From: Pseudomonas veronii
Lineage (GTDB): Bacteria; Pseudomonadota; Gammaproteobacteria; Pseudomonadales; Pseudomonadaceae
Length of the DNA stretch: 64,000 nt
Reading direction: 5' to 3'
NCBI RefSeq assembly: GCF_001439695.1
Contig: NZ_JYLL01000002.1
Coordinates: 124,001 to 188,000, forward strand
The notes beneath the pieces are model-generated. The model was not told where the DNA came from and did not search any database. It was given only the letters and a program-made list of their open reading frames with translations. Position 1 is the stretch's first letter. The number at the start of each line of letters is the position of its first letter. A program made the translations under genes and the position numbers. Positions 62,901 to 64,000 of the stretch are shown here, piece by piece.

Positions 62901-64000
62901 CGGAGCGCTACCTGTGGCTGGACGATGCTTATTTCAAGGTGGCGGAGCAGCCATGGCGCCTATTGCACCCGTCCCTGAACGATGCGTATGCCCCGCTGTT
63001 GAGCCACAACGGTGCCGGCGCCTGGCGGCACGAATGGGAAAACCCGCTGACGTGGGACGGCGCCAAGGCGTTCCAGCGCCTGGGGCCGTTTACCCGCGCA
63101 GTGCCGGCGGATGCCATCGAGCAGATTCAGCAGATAAGCGGGGTGACAGCGGACGTCCTGCGCCGGATACATCTGCGCAATGAGCGCGCGCCGGCAATCG
63201 TGGTGGAGACCGTCGAGCGCTTCATGCGGCATCAACGGATCAACACCGGCGTGGATACGGGGCGGGATTTTTTCGACAGGCTGCTCGGCGAGGTCGGTGT
63301 CGACAGCGCCGAAACGTTGGTGGGGCCGGCGGCGACCACCCGCGCCGAGCAGGTCGCGGTGCTCGAGGCCGAGGTCGCGCGCAACCGGCCTCACATGGAG
63401 CGCCTGTTTTTCAAGGCGCTGGGCCAAAAACAGCAGCCATCGGGCGATCCATTGGCGCAGGTGCTGCAGCGCGATTTTCCCAGTTTGACGGCGGCACTCG
63501 CCGAAGAGCTGGTGCGCGACGTCACCGCGCAGGAGCGCCTCAGCCTGCAGGCCGGCCGCATCCCCTTGAGCCTGATGTCGGCCGCGCGTTGGCGGGTGAG
63601 CGTCGCGCGCAAGATCAGGGCGCTGGAGGGATTGTATCTGCCGGCTGCAGCGAGTGAAGACACCTCGAGACTGATCCTGCATACATTGCCGGACATCGAC
63701 GGATGGCCGAACCACCTGCGGGTCGAGGTGTGGGAGCGCGGTCGCCTGATCGATAGCATCGGCCCGGTCGACGGCGCGCTCAGACGGATACTGGAAGCGG
63801 TCGACGTGGATTATCAGGCCTACATTCTTCAAGCGAACGGTGAACGGCAACCGACCGGGCGTCCCGGGGCGTTCCTGGCGGTGCTGTTGGACGCGTTACC
63901 GTCGATTGAACGTGAAGCGCTGCACTACACCCACGATGCGCTGCGCCGGGAGATCGAACAGCGTTCGCAACGCGCCCTCAGCCTGTTCGACCCACAGCGA
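59972..64000 (+). CDS. Giant dermonecrotic-toxin-like protein (DUF6543 type), 3' end outside window
   Basis: 1343 codons from ATG 59972 (CAGGAGC ribosome site) run without a stop to the edge. The N-terminal third carries TLWDAACMNYDGLTGWSY and GEILDVLLIPVPGALKGLG, stretches I know from Pseudomonas proteins with a dermonecrotic-toxin N-terminal domain; a hydrophobic patch lies there. A later part has a second such unit (SVVVIDQGQGRFSPYYHRES; GANGFYLAIMRQLSDDDRRL). Family members often continue with leucine-rich repeats and a NEL-type E3 ubiquitin ligase at the C-terminus, but that part is not visible. No signal peptide. Target unknown; likely an effector or intercellular toxin. Confidence 0.8.
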   Translation, partial: MSEPITPTPQDTLSAFIAQQRAPLMAGLEWSVLQALDGLRAEFDGLLGGLDLAEKREYVRLQRAWIDAQHTMEQGIRQLTEAFELHALESLRSALMTLTGQYIDPKVAKINTRYLKHSGRVRRELKGDEIKISSVTLWDAACMNYDGLTGWSYPGRTGLADASYLDRNINATAGEFIALVRRLDLGGQLRRRLDQALQANASLGSSIMQLANAEFEFALIEALRNTEASRVDRDKYQQVKRALAGEARWERVEEMLLFVPHGTDNISWLPQSIGLVGHYAGQPPGDSLSIPHIVFSVSGCKGAFSFIPNRPGGSLRHHASHRQACEVFHAEFHAAYRAGRVDWLYQIMWLRDCARLKQIGKTAQPRRDLEGLEKLVDWLARVIPSVNIVDKVGYVRNVVQKSPALSLNDFYRERSRANLQELAHQTPGFMPTMIELFQTLIGEILDVLLIPVPGALKGLGRVRAFAMFIAMEQALVEGGRQALLGEPAELLQGFADLADLLISGRLHTRLGRSVLRRHQHLYQRLSQRYSAVPEHRHLSSPQVLERMLGSQDVLPRQIEILLETSATSAQTLNQVWEGAPASASLVDAVHRLRADRLIDWLAADADPSRPAPVDALDVMAPLLTQLEGWPAGMSLSIEDHQGLEVRRYNKEATRATTAVVTLTALENHEFAYATPRRFTAHVAQAIVALVPTLVSGDAQLLRQQLATKAKALRIDLFEALTRFADTCRADAVGASASVLKLLPERVSPDQPIPAVITQLRALHPELSMARLLEVLREHPLSEHQQTQLLQSQLQPEALYDALRAARLVTRREAIVDGLFHPRRFDRQTQDWAAHFAHSVLRDGSAQALLVSPATQALPYVSQGAQDRSVVVIDQGQGRFSPYYHRESRTGAMLSGANGFYLAIMRQLSDDDRRLLGLSAEHSVADFRRQVARALLRHRAPDGAFYPDRREIAHYVSHVDTARIAAEPDALGLYHLGAERYLWLDDAYFKVAEQPWRLLHPSLNDAYAPLLSHNGAGAWRHEWENPLTWDGAKAFQRLGPFTRAVPADAIEQIQQISGVTADVLRRIHLRNERAPAIVVETVERFMRHQRINTGVDTGRDFFDRLLGEVGVDSAETLVGPAATTRAEQVAVLEAEVARNRPHMERLFFKALGQKQQPSGDPLAQVLQRDFPSLTAALAEELVRDVTAQERLSLQAGRIPLSLMSAARWRVSVARKIRALEGLYLPAAASEDTSRLILHTLPDIDGWPNHLRVEVWERGRLIDSIGPVDGALRRILEAVDVDYQAYILQANGERQPTGRPGAFLAVLLDALPSIEREALHYTHDALRREIEQRSQRALSLFDPQR

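Overview
The window reads as chromosome of a Pseudomonas of the fluorescens complex. Coding density and GC are high and the antisense strands carry many long shadow ORFs. There are several pairs of short REP-type inverted repeats (GTGGGAG...CTCCCAC). Gene order matches blocks I recall from P. aeruginosa PAO1: ccoSIHG with two tandem ccoNOQP operons followed by aer; a fabH-like gene with an ECF sigma factor; and a PA1413-PA1422-like block ending in gbuA/gbuR. No rRNA, tRNA, CRISPR array, prophage or intact insertion sequence was seen.

Layout. 1-13.3 kb (minus strand): cbb3 oxidase maturation genes (ccoS, ccoI, ccoH, ccoG) and two complete cbb3 oxidase operons. They are interrupted at 5.0-6.4 kb by an AT-rich patch holding a collapsed phd/PIN toxin-antitoxin remnant and an unknown protein built from two diverged repeats. 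13.4-19 kb: a small hydrolase whose 5' end contains the ANR box of the second oxidase operon, the aerotaxis receptor, a CPBP protease and two EamA transporters. One transporter has a long leader with mutually exclusive hairpins. 19-30 kb: aceK, hrpA, a FabH-like ketosynthase, an ECF sigma/zinc anti-sigma pair, a porin and a GNAT/FemAB-like protein. 30-37.8 kb: aquaporin, ABC exporter, cyclophilin, hydrolase, LysR regulator, azoreductase, and an EamA transporter followed by an Lrp-type regulator.

37.8-42.6 kb is the most unusual part: a tight five-gene minus-strand operon. It encodes a diiron oxygenase-cupin fusion with the complete metal-ligand pattern of SznF (the N-nitrosating enzyme of streptozotocin biosynthesis), a Rieske ferredoxin, an MFS transporter, an ATP-grasp ligase and a free-standing PheRS-like B3/B4 domain protein. 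I read it as a candidate pathway for a small N-oxygenated (N-N bonded or N-nitroso) amino-acid-derived metabolite, with export and possibly tRNA-level self-protection. A perfect 15-bp palindrome lies upstream.

42.9-53.5 kb: MscS-type channel, DEAD-box helicase, small unknown proteins, TorF-type outer-membrane protein, CvfB-like S1 protein, NCS1 permease, MFS transporter and a PtrR-like LysR regulator. 53.6-59.3 kb: a 40-aa PA1414-like gene (the locus of the SicX sRNA in P. aeruginosa) and a guanidinobutyrate module of two transporters, a SnoaL-like protein, gbuA and divergent gbuR. 59.3-64 kb: a DTW tRNA-modification enzyme and the first 1343 codons of a giant dermonecrotic-toxin-like protein that runs off the window.
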